Origin: Adenanthera pavonina
Taxonomy: Eukaryota; Streptophyta; Magnoliopsida; Fabales; Fabaceae
DNA length: 64,000 bases
Assembly (NCBI GenBank): GCA_026686845.1
Contig: JAIVEN010000014.1
Location: 33,750,001-33,814,000 of the forward strand
Direction of reading: 5' to 3'
In this document: positions 1-10,061 of the stretch, in pieces
Layout: each line of letters opens with the position of its first letter
Numbering within the stretch: position 1 is the stretch's first letter
Made by a program: the position numbers and the translations under genes
Notes under the pieces: model-generated
Told to the model about the DNA's origin: nothing
The model's input: only the letters and a program-made list of their open reading frames with translations
Database searches by the model: none

Positions 1-855
1 ATTGGGTTCTCCTGAATTAGTAGCATCTACATCTTTCTTGGCATTACTTGATGGAGCATATGTCAAAAACTTATGATTCAGACTATTTTCTGTGATTCTA
101 CTCACTTATACCAAGGCATTATAACTTTTGAGCTGCATTGGAGCTACTCGATCTCTAATAGCCAACTTTAGTCCTTTCTCTAGCTTCTCAGTTTTCCATC
201 TTTAATCATCATGTTTCTGGGGGTAAGTAGAGTACCTAACCAACTGGATGAACATCGCCACATACTCATCTATAGGCTGATCTTCCACTAGCCTTAACAT
301 AATAAACTCGGCTTCTTTCTTATCCCGTACTGAATGTGGAAAATATTTGTCGTAGAATTGTTCTATAAAGTTCTCCCATGTCAAAGGAATATTTCTTACC
401 TGCATGATTAATTCCATATTACGCCACCATCTGTCAGCTTCTTTTTTGAGCATGTACGTGGCTAGTAATGCTTTCATTTTAGAATTGCATCTCATCAATC
501 TGAAAATTTTCTCCAGGCTAAGCACTCAATGTTCCCCAGCTTGCATGTCGAACCTACCATTAAATGAAGGAGGCTGATGCTTTTTGAAATTCGCTATCAT
601 GTTCTACTCATCAAGAATTGCTCCAACTGCTTGCTTTACTTGTGTAGCTTGCAGTACTAGTTGTTGCAATGCAGACTGATTAATTATAGCTTCTTGATTC
701 TGTCTTTGTGCTTCTATGATCCTTTGCAATTACCATATGGTTTGTTGTTGTTGATCCAATCTTTGCATTATGACTTGTAGCAGATTAACTCGAGGCTTTT
801 CCCTAGGTTCTTGGTCAGGGACTACTGTTTGAATTTGTCATCTTGGTCGAATCAT
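1..855 (-). pseudogene. Tekay-like Ty3/gypsy gag, N-terminal part, minus-strand copy (runs off window)
   Basis: This is the start of a retrotransposon gag polyprotein, the structural protein that packages element RNA. It begins at an ATG at 855 and leaves the window at base 1. An open stretch at 202-525 holds typical chromovirus gag motifs: LEKIFRLMRC, then LLATYMLKKEADRWWR, then FIEQFYDKYFP followed by a DKKEAEF-type block. The glutamine-rich leader before it (about 600-850) contains stop codons, so the frame is dead. It has the same order and content as the plus-strand copy starting at 2385. The family call rests on recognised gag motifs and is supported by the RT of the plus copy. Confidence 0.85.
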
Positions 856-1073
856 CTTTAACTATATAGACAATTCAATTAATAAATATAGAACAACTGC
901 ATCAATAATATGCAAAATAAAACATTTCATTCACATATAGCAACTTTGTACATATAAATTTTCATATTTCAAACATATTCACATAATTCTAAACTCATAA
1001 CATCTAACTGCTTATATACATCAAAATTTACAATTCTACTATTCACATTTGTATATATTTACATAATTGGCCC

Positions 1074-1935
1074 TCAAGGCATCTTAGAGCTTGATTTTGC
1101 TTCCTCAAGATCCTTCTCAGAATCACCTTCTTCTTTCAATTCAATCCTGAGCATCTCTGTGTGCTATTTTGCAAACAACTTTATCATATTCTCTAGCCAA
1201 TATCTTAGAAACTCATCTCATACTGGCACCCAGTATGGGTCATCTATTGGTAACATTTCTACAATGGTGTTAACCCATGCTGGCTCGGGGAAATGTTGAC
1301 CTCATTTTTCATAGTGATATCTTGCATCATTCACATTGTCAAGAAAAGTCAACATTTGAGACTCTAAGTAACTCTGTAGACTATCCTCATAGCACTTGGT
1401 CACGATCTCCAATGTCCTCTTGCCATCTGTGTTAAGGCTTGGCCTCTTTAGTGCTGGCCTTAACACATTGCTCAAGACAAGAGAACTCCTAGCCTTGTAT
1501 CTTGACTCGAATAGGTGATCAAAATATATCTTTGGGGATTTGTCTAACCATAGTATCAATTCATAACTTTTCTGGTTACCGCAAATTTCTGCTAGCCAGA
1601 TACTACTTGGCTTGCTTTACCTTACTGACAAAGGTAGGAATCTGATCCCATCCTGGATGATACTTGGTACACTCCCTGAAACATTTTCTCACCACTTTGT
1701 AAACAATGTGATCAATGTCCCCCGGTCCATCGATACTATTCTTTGGGTCTAACGGGAAACTTGCCTCAATATCCTGGTCTTCCTTTTCCACCACTATTCC
1801 TTCATAATCATGGTGTAGAGGAGGTGCAGATGGTACTGGGACTGATTGTAGGTGTACAGCTGCTATAGGTTCTTGGCTAAGCTGTGAGGCATCCTTTCCT
1901 ATATCCATATCTCTAGGACCCTTTGAGGTTGACAT
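1074..1935 (-). pseudogene. ORF0: extra reading frame upstream of gag, unknown function
   Basis: A coding-like stretch of about 285 codons starts at an ATG at 1935 and ends at a TGA at 1074-1076, about 220 bases before the gag start at 855. It has an acidic, proline-rich N-terminal segment, then a hydrophobic/basic segment with WLAEICGN, LILWLDKSPKIYFDHLFESR and LVLSNVLRPALKRPSL. It ends with a glutamate-rich tail finishing in SSSKMP. One frameshift near 1600 and two or three stops break it. Its last third is present and open in the plus copy (1950-2156). I do not recognise a family. Extra ORFs before gag are known in Ogre-type Tat elements, but the neighbouring gag is chromovirus-like. It could instead be a captured host fragment. 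Confidence 0.5.
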
Positions 1936-1949
1936 TTCCCTGAGCTAGT

Positions 1950-2156
1950 ATGGTTAACACCATTGTAGAAATGTTACCAGTAGATGACCCATATTGGGGG
2001 CTAGTGAGAGATGATTTTCTAAGAGATTGGTCGGAGAATATGATAGAATGTGTTCACAAGATAGTGCACAAAGAGATGCCCAGGATTGAATTGCAAGAAG
2101 AAGGTGATTCTGAGGAGGATCCTGCGGAAATAGAATCAAGCTCTAAGATGCCTTGA
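1950..2156 (+). pseudogene. ORF0 C-terminal fragment, plus-strand copy
   Basis: This 68-codon open frame repeats the last part of the minus-strand ORF0. It runs from VNTIVEMLPVDDPYWG to ELQEEGDSEEDPAEIESS and SKMP, with a stop at 2154-2156. Unlike the minus copy, this stretch has no stop or frameshift. It is cut at its 5' side by the inverted-repeat junction at about 1946. The spacer to the gag start at 2385 is about 230 bases and resembles the spacer in the minus copy. Its function is unknown. Confidence 0.55.
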
Positions 2157-2384
2157 GGGCCAGTTATGAGATGTTCATGTAAATATGTGTAAATGTGAAT
2201 AGTAAAACTACAAATTTTGATGTATATAAGCAGTTAGATGTTAGGAGTTTAGAATTATATGAATATGTTTGGAAAATGAAAAATTATATGCACAAAGTTG
2301 CTATATGTGAATGAAATGTTTTGTTTTGCATATTCTTAGTGCAATTGTTCTATATTTATTAATTGAATTGTCTATATAGTTAAA

Positions 2385-4456
2385 GATGATTCAAACAAGA
2401 CGATAGGCTCGTAGTCTTTGAGCAAGAACCTAGGGAAGAGCTTCGAGTTTTTCCGCTACAAGTCATAATGTAAAGATTGGATCAACAACAATAAATCATA
2501 GACCAATTGCAAAGGACCATAGAAGCACAAAGACAGAATCAAAAAGCTATAATTAATTAGCCTCCAGTGCTACAAGCTACACAAGTAGAGCAAGCAGCTA
2601 GAGCAGTTCTTGATTAGCAGAACATGATAGCAAATTTCAGGAAGTATCATCCTCCTTCATTTAATGGTAGGTTCGACGTGCAGGTTGCGGAAGACTAGGT
2701 GCTTAGCTTGGAGAAAATTTTCAGATTGATGAGATGCAATTATGAAACGAAAGCATTACTAGCCACATACATACTTGAAAAAGAAGCTGATAGATAGTGG
2801 CATAATACGAAATTAATCATACAGGCCAGAAATATTCCATACATGGGAGAACTTTTTAGAACAGTTCTTTGACAAATATTTTCCATGTTCAATACGGGAT
2901 GAGAAAGAGGTCGAATTTATGATGTTAAGGCAAGTGGAAGATCAGTTTGTAGATGATTATGTGGCGATCTTCATCCGGTTGGCTAGGTACTCTACTTACC
3001 TCCAGTAACATGATGATGAAGGATGGAAAATTGAGAAGCTAGAGAGAGCACTAAAGCTAGCTATTAGAGAATGAGTAGCTCCGATGCAGCTCAGAAGTTA
3101 TAATGCCTTGGTAGAAGTGAGTAGAATCATAGAGAATAGTTTGAATCATAAGTTTTTGACATCTGCTTCATCAGGCAATGCCAAGAAAGCTGTAGATGCT
3201 ACTTATATAGGAGAACCCAATCAGAAAAGAAAGAAACCTTGGGGTGGTAATAATAGAAAGCCAAAGAGAGGTAGCAGGCACAGAGGACCAAATGTGCAGA
3301 GAAATGCACAAATACCAGTGTGCAATCAATGCGAAAAGGCTCATGGAGGTTAAGTTTACTATGCTGGTCAGAATGTGTGCTTCAAATGTGGAAAAGCTGG
3401 ACACTATGCTCGAGATTGCATGATGGAGGTAGCTAACCCCAAAGCACAAGTACAAGGGAGAGTTTTTGCTCTCACTCAGTAAGAGGCTCTTAAGTCGCTA
3501 GATTTAATTGAAGTTATGATTATGATTAATGATTATCTTGCAAAAGCTTTATTTGATTTAGATGCTAGCCACTCGTTCATATCTTATGACTATGCTAAGA
3601 GGCTGGGCCTGGTAGTCTCTTATTGCCATATAATTTGCATGTGTCTACTCCTACAAGATACAAAGCTATGACTTCCTATGTGTGTCTTAATTGTGTGGTC
3701 CAGTATGAGCATTGTTGTCTAACCATAGATTTTATTTGCATGTCTTTCCCTAATATAGATGTTGTCATTGGAATGAACTGGTTATTTGCTAATAATGTTC
3801 TCCTTGGTTGTAGAAATAGAACCCTAATCTTGTCGGATCCTCAAAATGTCTTGTGTATTAAGACTAAGCTTGATTTCCTAACGACCACTCAAGCTGAGAG
3901 ATGCTTAGAGAAAGGATGTAGGGTTATCTAGCTTTCTTTTCTGCAAGTGTTGAAGTAGAAGAATGTATTGAGGAGATCCCAATGGTGAAAGAATTTCTAG
4001 AAGTATTTCCCAAAGAGATTAATGGTTTACCCCCTGAAAGAGAGGTTAAGTTTGCTATTGACCTAGTGCCAGGAATAGCCCTTATTTCAAAGCCACCATA
4101 TAAGATGGCATCTAATGAGATGGCTGAGTTAAAGAGGCAGATTGAGAAACTACTCGAGAAAGGATTTATCAGACCAAGTATTTCTCCCTGGGGTGCTCCA
4201 GTGTTGTTTGTAAGAAAGAAATATGGGAGTCTTAGACTCTAAATTGATTATCGCGAACTAAATAAAGTTACAATTAAAAATAAGTATCCATTGGTCGGAA
4301 TAGATTATTTATTAGACCAATTGGTCGGGGCATATGTGTTTTCAAAAATTGATTTGAGATCTAGGTATTATTAGCTCCAGGTAAGGGCAGAGGATGTTCT
4401 GCTTTTTGAACTAGATATAGGCATTATGAATTTCTAGTTATGCCATTTGGTCTTAC
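2385..4456 (+). pseudogene. Tekay-like polyprotein part 1: gag, protease, N-terminal RT
   Basis: The polyprotein starts at the ATG at 2385. Gag motifs match the minus copy. A CCHC zinc knuckle with C-x2-C-x4-H-x4-C spacing lies at 3378-3419 and would bind RNA. The protease active site is recognisable near 3550 as FDLDASHSFIS, but the catalytic D-S/T-G is changed to DLD. The protease-RT linker and RT start follow at about 3982-4240 with PWGAPVLFV. Many in-frame stops occur, several at positions where the family has glutamine. The frame breaks at 4456, where a solo LTR is inserted in the conserved MPFGLTNAP block. Confidence 0.85.
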
Positions 4457-6109
4457 TGTTGAATCAAGTGTTTTGATGATTGCAAACTAACATTCAAGAG
4501 CTTGGAGAGAAGATATCAAAGGTGCACAAAAGATCTCAAGTGAAGAAATTCAAGAAAAACCAGCACAAGAATAGATGTAGAATCTCTAACAGTGTTTAAA
4601 TTGAGTAAAAGACTTTGAATTGGCAAAAAGACTTTTTAAAACTATGATTCTATGTTAATTCATGGAATATTTGAAAAACACCCATCAACAGAAGAAGTTT
4701 GAAAGGTTAATATTGATCTATTGTTTTAAAAATTTAAACTTTGGCTATGGAAATTCAAATTTCGAATTGAAAATAAACAGGTCTGAAAAGAGTCTTCTAT
4801 AACAAATGAACTTTGACTGCAAAAATTTGAACTTTGAAACAAGTTTGATAAGAGCCTTCTCTGACAGACGAACTACAGCTTTTGAAAATTCAAATTTCTG
4901 ACAAAACACAATTCATGAAAAATGAAAAATTCGTCTGAGGATATGTCAAAGTTCATGTGAAAACATAGTTTAGGAAGAGTTCCAAGATAGCCCACTGACA
5001 GATGAACTTTGATATTGAAAATTCGAATTTCAAAAATAAAGTTTGCAAGCCTATTACGACAATCTATTGTCATACGAATATTGGTATTTAGAAATTCGAA
5101 TTTTGAACTAAGTCTGATAAGAGTTCTCTCTGACAGACGAACTTTGAATCTTGAAAATTTGAATTTCGAAAAGATGAACTATTATGCCTCATTGAGCCGC
5201 CCACTGACAAACGAATTTTGGGCACCAAAATTTGAACTTCAAAGGCACTGTAGCAATTTAGGACTACTGTTCACACTTTTAAGAAGAACTTTTTAACTTG
5301 AAAATTCGTATGTTCCAACACAGAAAAATTTCTCAATGATGAAAATTCGAACTTTACTTTACAACAAATGAACTTTGAAATTTAATGTTGAAGTCTTTAG
5401 CTTTTGGTCTCTGCAAAATTCGTCTGTTGACTAACCAAAATTTGAACTTCGAATGTCAGAAGCATTAAATGCGGTTGGTGAACGGATAGTTTTTCAGAGT
5501 AACCGTTGGGTAACTCCTCCAACGGATAGATTTTGTCTCTAATGTATAGTTAAAACCTAAATCTATAAATATAACATCATTTGAAGTTGTGGGTAACGAT
5601 TTTAACATTGTATATACTGAAACCTTGTCAAATTCTCAACTCAAAGTCTTTTACTCTCATACTTCAATCTTCTGCACTTAAACTTTCATATACACTCTAA
5701 ATTAGAGAGTTCATTCTTTGTAATCAATCTTATCTTCATCTGGAAGAAAGCTTTTCTTGTGAGGGAATATCACAAGAGATTTGGGAAGCACTTGGCTAAA
5801 GTGCAGAAAAAGAACTTGTAAGCTCTAAGAATAGAACATCAAAGTTGTACTGAGATAATTGCAAGAAGCTCACTGAATTCTTACAGGATAGTTGAAAATC
5901 TTAAGTAGTTGCTTGGGGACTGAACGTAGGTCAAGATAGAGAGACCGAACTAGGATAAACATATCAATCATTCTCCTTTACTGCTCTTACATTGCTATTA
6001 TATTGTACTCTATTTTACAGTCTTGTTTGTCTTCATTATACGGTTGACTTTTGCAGAAAATTTTATTCTTCCCAATTCACCCCCTCTTGGGAAACCAGCT
6101 TATCTAACA
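4457..6109 (+). mobile_element. SIRE/Maximus-type Copia solo LTR (1653 bp)
   Basis: The unit begins TGTTGAATC and ends TATCTAACA, the TG...CA ends of an LTR. It is flanked by a perfect 5-bp duplication CTTAC at 4452-4456 and 6110-6114. Removing it plus one TSD copy rejoins the interrupted RT frame exactly. It contains no coding region. The first half has many repeats of a CAGACGAA-type motif beside AATTTGAA/TTCGAAT blocks. A TATA box lies at 5564-5571, and the end carries the CACCCCCTCTTGGG signature also found in the LTR at 7676-10005. A solo LTR results from recombination between the two LTRs of a full element. Confidence 0.93.
5564..5571 (+). promoter_or_regulatory. TATA box of the SIRE-type solo LTR
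   Basis: The sequence TATAAATA lies about two thirds into the LTR and is followed by AACATCATTTGAA. The same arrangement surrounds the TATA boxes at 9440 and 8237, which supports a real LTR promoter. Confidence 0.6.
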
Positions 6110-6114
6110 CTTAC

Positions 6115-7310
6115 GAATGCACCCGTGATTTTCATGGACTACATGAATCGGATTTTTAGGCCATACTTAGATAGATTTATTGTGGCCTTTATAGATGATA
6201 TCTTATTATACGCCAAACCTTTAGTAGAGCACGAAACACATTTGAGAATTGTCCTAACTTTGTTGAAAGAAAAGAACTTGTATGCTAAACTCAGTAAATG
6301 TGAGTTTTGGCTCACTGAGGTATAGTTTTTGGGTCATGTTATCTCCAAGGACGGGTCGCAGTAGACCCAAGCAAAGTAGATGCTGTCCTGAAGTGGGAGA
6401 GGCCCAAAACTATCACAGAGATCAAAAGTTTTCTCGATTTGGCAGGCTATTATAGAAGATCTATTAAGGATTTTTCCTGAATTGCGTTGCAGCTTATGAG
6501 ATTAACAAGGAAAGAAAAACTTTTTGTGTGGGATAGAGATTGCAAAAAGAGTTTTTATGAACTAAAACTTAGGTTAACCTCTTCTTTAGTATTAATCCCA
6601 CCTGATCCTAGAAACCATTTATGGTTTATTCAGATGTTAACAAGCGTGGATTGAGTTGTGTATTGATGCAAAATGGAAGAGTGGTAGCCTATACTTCTCA
6701 TCAGTTAAAACCACATGAAGAAAACTATCCTACGCATGATTTAGAACTTGCAACTATAGTGCATGCTCTGAAGATATGAAGGATTATCTCTATGGTGTTG
6801 CCATTGGGATATTTTGTGACCACAAAGGCCTAAGGTATTTAGAAGATCAGAAAGAACTTAGTGTGAGGCAAAGAAGATGGATGGAATTGTTCAAAGATTA
6901 TAAGCATTCAATAAAGTACCATCTGGGAAAACCAAATGTTGTGGTCAATGCTTTGAGCAGAAAAGCCATCCGTGTTGCCTACATGATGATTTTTGAAATC
7001 AAATTAATAGAAGATTTTAGAGATTTGAGTTTATCTCTTAGGTTGCCTGAGACTAGGATTGGTAATGAATTTTATGAAGAATTGAAATAGGTCCAACAAG
7101 CAGATAAGTTTGTAGAAGTCAAGGGAAAGATGAAATAGGGACAAATGAAAGAATTCAACATAACTAATGATGGTCTGATAAGATTCTGGAAACATGTTTA
7201 CATTCCTCTAGTGGCAGAATTAAGAGAAAGGATTTTAGTTGAAGGCCATCAGAGTAAGTACATGATTCATCTAGGTATGATGAAAATGTATGATAAAGTA
7301 AGGTGTTACA
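6115..7310 (+). pseudogene. Tekay-like polyprotein part 2: C-terminal RT, RNase H, start of integrase
   Basis: The frame resumes after the solo LTR with NAPVIFMDYMNRIFRPYLD. The RT catalytic box is FIDDILLY near 6185-6212, the chromovirus variant of YxDD with both aspartates kept. RNase H follows, with YTSHQLKPHEENYPTHDLE near 6700 and the closing HLGKPNVVVNALSRK block near 6930-6966. The first integrase segment is seen at about 7145-7300 (EGHQSKYMIHLGMMKMY), and then homology ends. Stops include a TAG after EV near 6325, where family members have EVQFLGH, and frameshifts near 6360 and 6775. The gene is inactive. Confidence 0.85.
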
Positions 7311-7675
7311 TAAGTACTTTGATTGACATATACTACTCAATAGGAAGTTTGATTCTTATCAAGGTAGTTTCTTGACTTATGCTTGGATAGCTCATGTATG
7401 TATATTATATGAAGTAATAAAATTGGATTAACATGCCCCTTCCTGATTCTGCAAGCTTTAAATTTCAGTTTTAAGTTGCTTTGGACATTGATAATGCATC
7501 AAGTTTATAACTCTCAATCCATTAAGGACTAAGTTTGATTATTTAAATGATCCTTTGTGCAGGTCTAACAACTAGAGTGTGGATGATTATAGGAATTATA
7601 GTTGTGACCGGCTTAGCAATAGCCATTTCCAGCTATTACATTCACTTTCTTATAAAGAAAAAGGTTGGAAAAACT
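7311..7675. other. Unassigned stretch with a possible transmembrane exon fragment (7562-7675)
   Basis: This lies between the truncated gypsy element and the palindromic LTR. At 7561 a splice-acceptor-like TTTGTGCAG precedes an open stretch on the plus strand. That stretch encodes RVWMIIGIIVVTGLAI and then AISSYYIHFLIKKKVGK, which is one hydrophobic helix followed by a basic stop-transfer sequence. The layout resembles the transmembrane exon of a receptor kinase such as the S-locus lectin type. The palindromic LTR begins right at its end. No kinase domain is visible in the window, so this is only a candidate fragment. Confidence 0.25.
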
Positions 7676-8236
7676 TGTTAAGTTGGCTGGTCACCCAAGA
7701 GGGGGGTGAATTGGGTGATGCAAGATTTTCACTCTTTTTGGATCATAACCCAATTTCACTAAGAGTGCAACAAAACAGGGATAAACAAAAAGAGTTGTGT
7801 GTAGCAACTAAATAGAGAAGATGAAGAACAAGACATAACAATTTATACTGGTTCAGCCCAACCACTTGGCCTACATCCAGTCCCCAAGCCACTACTTGGG
7901 ATTTTCCACTATATTCCACAAGTTTGATCCGAGCATCTGTGAAGTCTCAGTACATTTCTACAAGTTTCAGTAGGCACTTGTGAAGCCACTCTCCCCACAC
8001 CCTTACAAGATGTATAAATTCCTTAGTGTTTCCCCACACTAAGATTGTACCCAAAATATGTAGAAAGAAATGTTTACAAGCTGAAAACTCTCTTGAAGAG
8101 TAGAAAATACATTGAAAGTTCACTCTATTTAGGTGGATTTTTCAACCAATGCTGAGATAGAAAGATTTTACAAATTTTTGTAGCATTTTCATATAAACTC
8201 TCTTAAGATAGTTACCCATAAGTTCAAATGATATTC

Positions 8237-8244
8237 TATTTATA
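8237..8244 (-). promoter_or_regulatory. TATA box, left arm of palindromic LTR (leftward)
   Basis: On the minus strand this reads TATAAATA followed by GAATATCATTTGAA. It is the mirror of the TATA box at 9440 and would drive transcription toward 7676. Confidence 0.6.
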
Positions 8245-9439
8245 GTTTTGTGGTGTAACTAGACATTAGATACAAGATCTAGTCGTTAAAGATGTTACCC
8301 AATGATTACTCTGCAAAACTAGCCATTTACCAACCACATTTCTGACATTCTGAAATTTGAATTTTGGATGTCAACAGACAAATTTCGAAGAGACCATAAG
8401 TTAAAGTCTTTAGTGTTGAACTTCGAAGTTCATCTGTTCAAATCTGAAATTTGAATTTTCATCTTGACAAATGTTTCTATGTTGAAACATACGAATTTTT
8501 AAGTTTAAAGTACTTCTAGCAAGTGTGAACAGTTATTCCATATTGCTACAGTGCCTTTGAAGTTTGAATTTTGGTGCCCAAAATTTGTCTGTCAGTGAGC
8601 AACTCAATATGGCACAAGTTCTTCCTTTCGAAATTTGAATTTTGGATGTTGAAATTCGTCTATTGGTTATTCCACAAGTATTTCCACATTCTGGAGATTC
8701 AAAATTCAAATTTTCAAAGCCAAAATTCGTCTGTTATACTTGAAGTTCAAATTTTAGATATGAAAATTCATCTGTTGGCATTTCTAGACGTATTTTCATA
8801 TTCTGTTGTGTCGAAATTCATCTGTCGAATTTTCGATGAATTTTGGCTTTCAAAATTCAAATTTCAAAACACCAGAATGTGAAAATACTTCTAGAAAAGC
8901 CAACAGACAAATTTTCATATCTAAAATTTGAACTTCAAGCATAACAAACGAATTTTGACTTTGAAAATTTGAATTTTGAATCTCCAGAACATGGAAATAC
9001 TTCTAGAATAGCCAATAGATGAATTTCCATATCCAAAATTTGAATTTCGAAAGGAAGAACTTGTGCCATATTGAGTTGCTCACTAACAGACGAATTTTGG
9101 GCACCAAAATTTGAACTTCGAAGGCACTGTAGCAATATGGAACAACTATTCACAATTACCAGAAGTACTTTAAACTTGAAAATTCGTATGTTCTAACATA
9201 AAAACATTTGTCAAGAGAAAAATTCAAATTTTAGATTTGAACAGATGAACTTCGAAGTTCAACGCTAAAGACTTTAACTTATGGTCTCTTCGAAATTCGT
9301 CTATTGACATCCAAAATTTGAATTTCAGAATTCAGAAACATTAAATATGGTTAGTAAACGGCTGGTTTTGTAGAGTAATTGTTGGGTAACGTCTCTAACA
9401 GCTAGATCTTATATCTAACATCTAGTTACACCACAAAAC

Positions 9440-9447
9440 TATAAATA
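9440..9447 (+). promoter_or_regulatory. TATA box, right arm of palindromic LTR (rightward)
   Basis: The plus strand reads TATAAATA followed by GAACATCATTTGAA. It lies about 570 bases before the LTR end and would drive the gag at 10062. Confidence 0.65.
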
Positions 9448-10010
9448 GAACATCATTTGAACTTATAGGTAACAATCTTAAGAGAGTTTATGTGAAAATG
9501 CTGCAACAATTTGTAAAATCTTTCTATCTCAGCATTGATTGAAAAGCCCACCTTAATAGAGTGAACTTTCAATGTATTATCTACTCTTCAAGAGAGTTTT
9601 CATCTTGTAAACATTTCTTTCTACATATTCTGAGTAGAATCTTAGTGTCAGGAAACACTAAGGGATTTATACATCTTGTAAGGGTGTGGGGAGAGTGGCT
9701 TCACAAGTGCCAACTGAAACTTGTGGGAATGTACTGAGGCTTCACAGGAGCTCGGATCAAACCTGTGGGATATAGTGGAAAATCCTAAGTGGTGGCTTGG
9801 GGACTGGATGTAGGCCAAGTGATTGGGTTAAACCAGTATAAATTGTTATGTATTGTTCTTCATCTTTTCTATTCAGTTGCTACACATAACTCTCTCTGTT
9901 TATCCTTGTTTTATTGCACTTTTAGTGAAATTGGGTTGTGATCCAAAAAGAGCGAAAATCTTGCATCACCCAATTCACCCCCCTCTTGGGTGACCAACCA
10001 ACCCAAGAAT

Positions 10011-10022
10011 TGTTATCAGAGC
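10011..10022 (+). other. Primer binding site for initiator Met-tRNA (SIRE-type element)
   Basis: TGTTATCAGAGC differs by one base from TGGTATCAGAGC, the standard plant LTR-element primer binding site complementary to the 3' end of initiator methionine tRNA. It lies five bases after the LTR end at 10005, which fixes the direction of the element. Confidence 0.8.
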
Positions 10023-10061
10023 TAGGATTCCTAACAAAGGATCTAATCATCCTAGAGCAAA

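Larger units (their letters stand above)
1..3222. repeat. Large head-to-head inverted repeat of a Tekay-like element
   Basis: Positions 1-1275, read on the minus strand, match 1946-3222 on the plus strand almost continuously. The match covers the end of the ORF0 frame, the spacer and the first part of gag. The arms share one symmetry centre near 1611 and surround a loop at 1276-1945. By eye they differ at roughly one base in ten, with small indels. The left arm runs off the window edge, so the repeat is longer than shown. The loop belongs to the minus-strand copy, whose ORF0 start lies about ten bases from the first base of the plus arm. Confidence 0.9.
1946..7310 (+). mobile_element. Tekay-like Ty3/gypsy chromovirus, plus-strand copy, truncated at both ends
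   Basis: The element reads ORF0 tail, gag, protease, RT, RNase H and the start of integrase. It lacks its 5' LTR and primer binding site because it begins inside ORF0 at the inverted-repeat junction. It also loses homology soon after the integrase zinc-finger region near 7300, so no 3' LTR is visible. A 1653-bp SIRE-type solo LTR is inserted in the RT. The protease-RT linker with GLPPEREVKFAIDLVPG and the PWGAPVLFV block place it with Tekay/Del chromoviruses. That placement is from family knowledge, not a computed tree. Confidence 0.85.
7676..10005. repeat. Palindromic SIRE-type LTR: two LTR copies fused head to head (2.33 kb)
   Basis: Positions 7676-8805 are the reverse complement of 8873-10005, with roughly 90% identity by eye and a poorly paired centre of about 60 bases near 8840. 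Both outer ends are LTR 3' ends: TGTTAAGTTGGCTGG on the left, and the complement-type end ...CCAACCAACCCA on the right. Both arms include the CACCCCCTCTTGGG signature, a TATA box and the CAGACGAA-type repeats seen in the solo LTR at 4457-6109. Only the right arm leads into a primer binding site and gag. The normal LTR 5' end is absent from both arms, so each arm is a truncated LTR joined at its U3. Confidence 0.9.

Noticed and set aside
7690..9153. Several open frames inside the palindromic LTR (for example around 7579-7815, 8571-8882 and 8935-9153)
   Set aside because: They mirror each other across the palindrome and consist of translated CAGACGAA/AATTTGAA repeats. They are noncoding LTR sequence, not genes.
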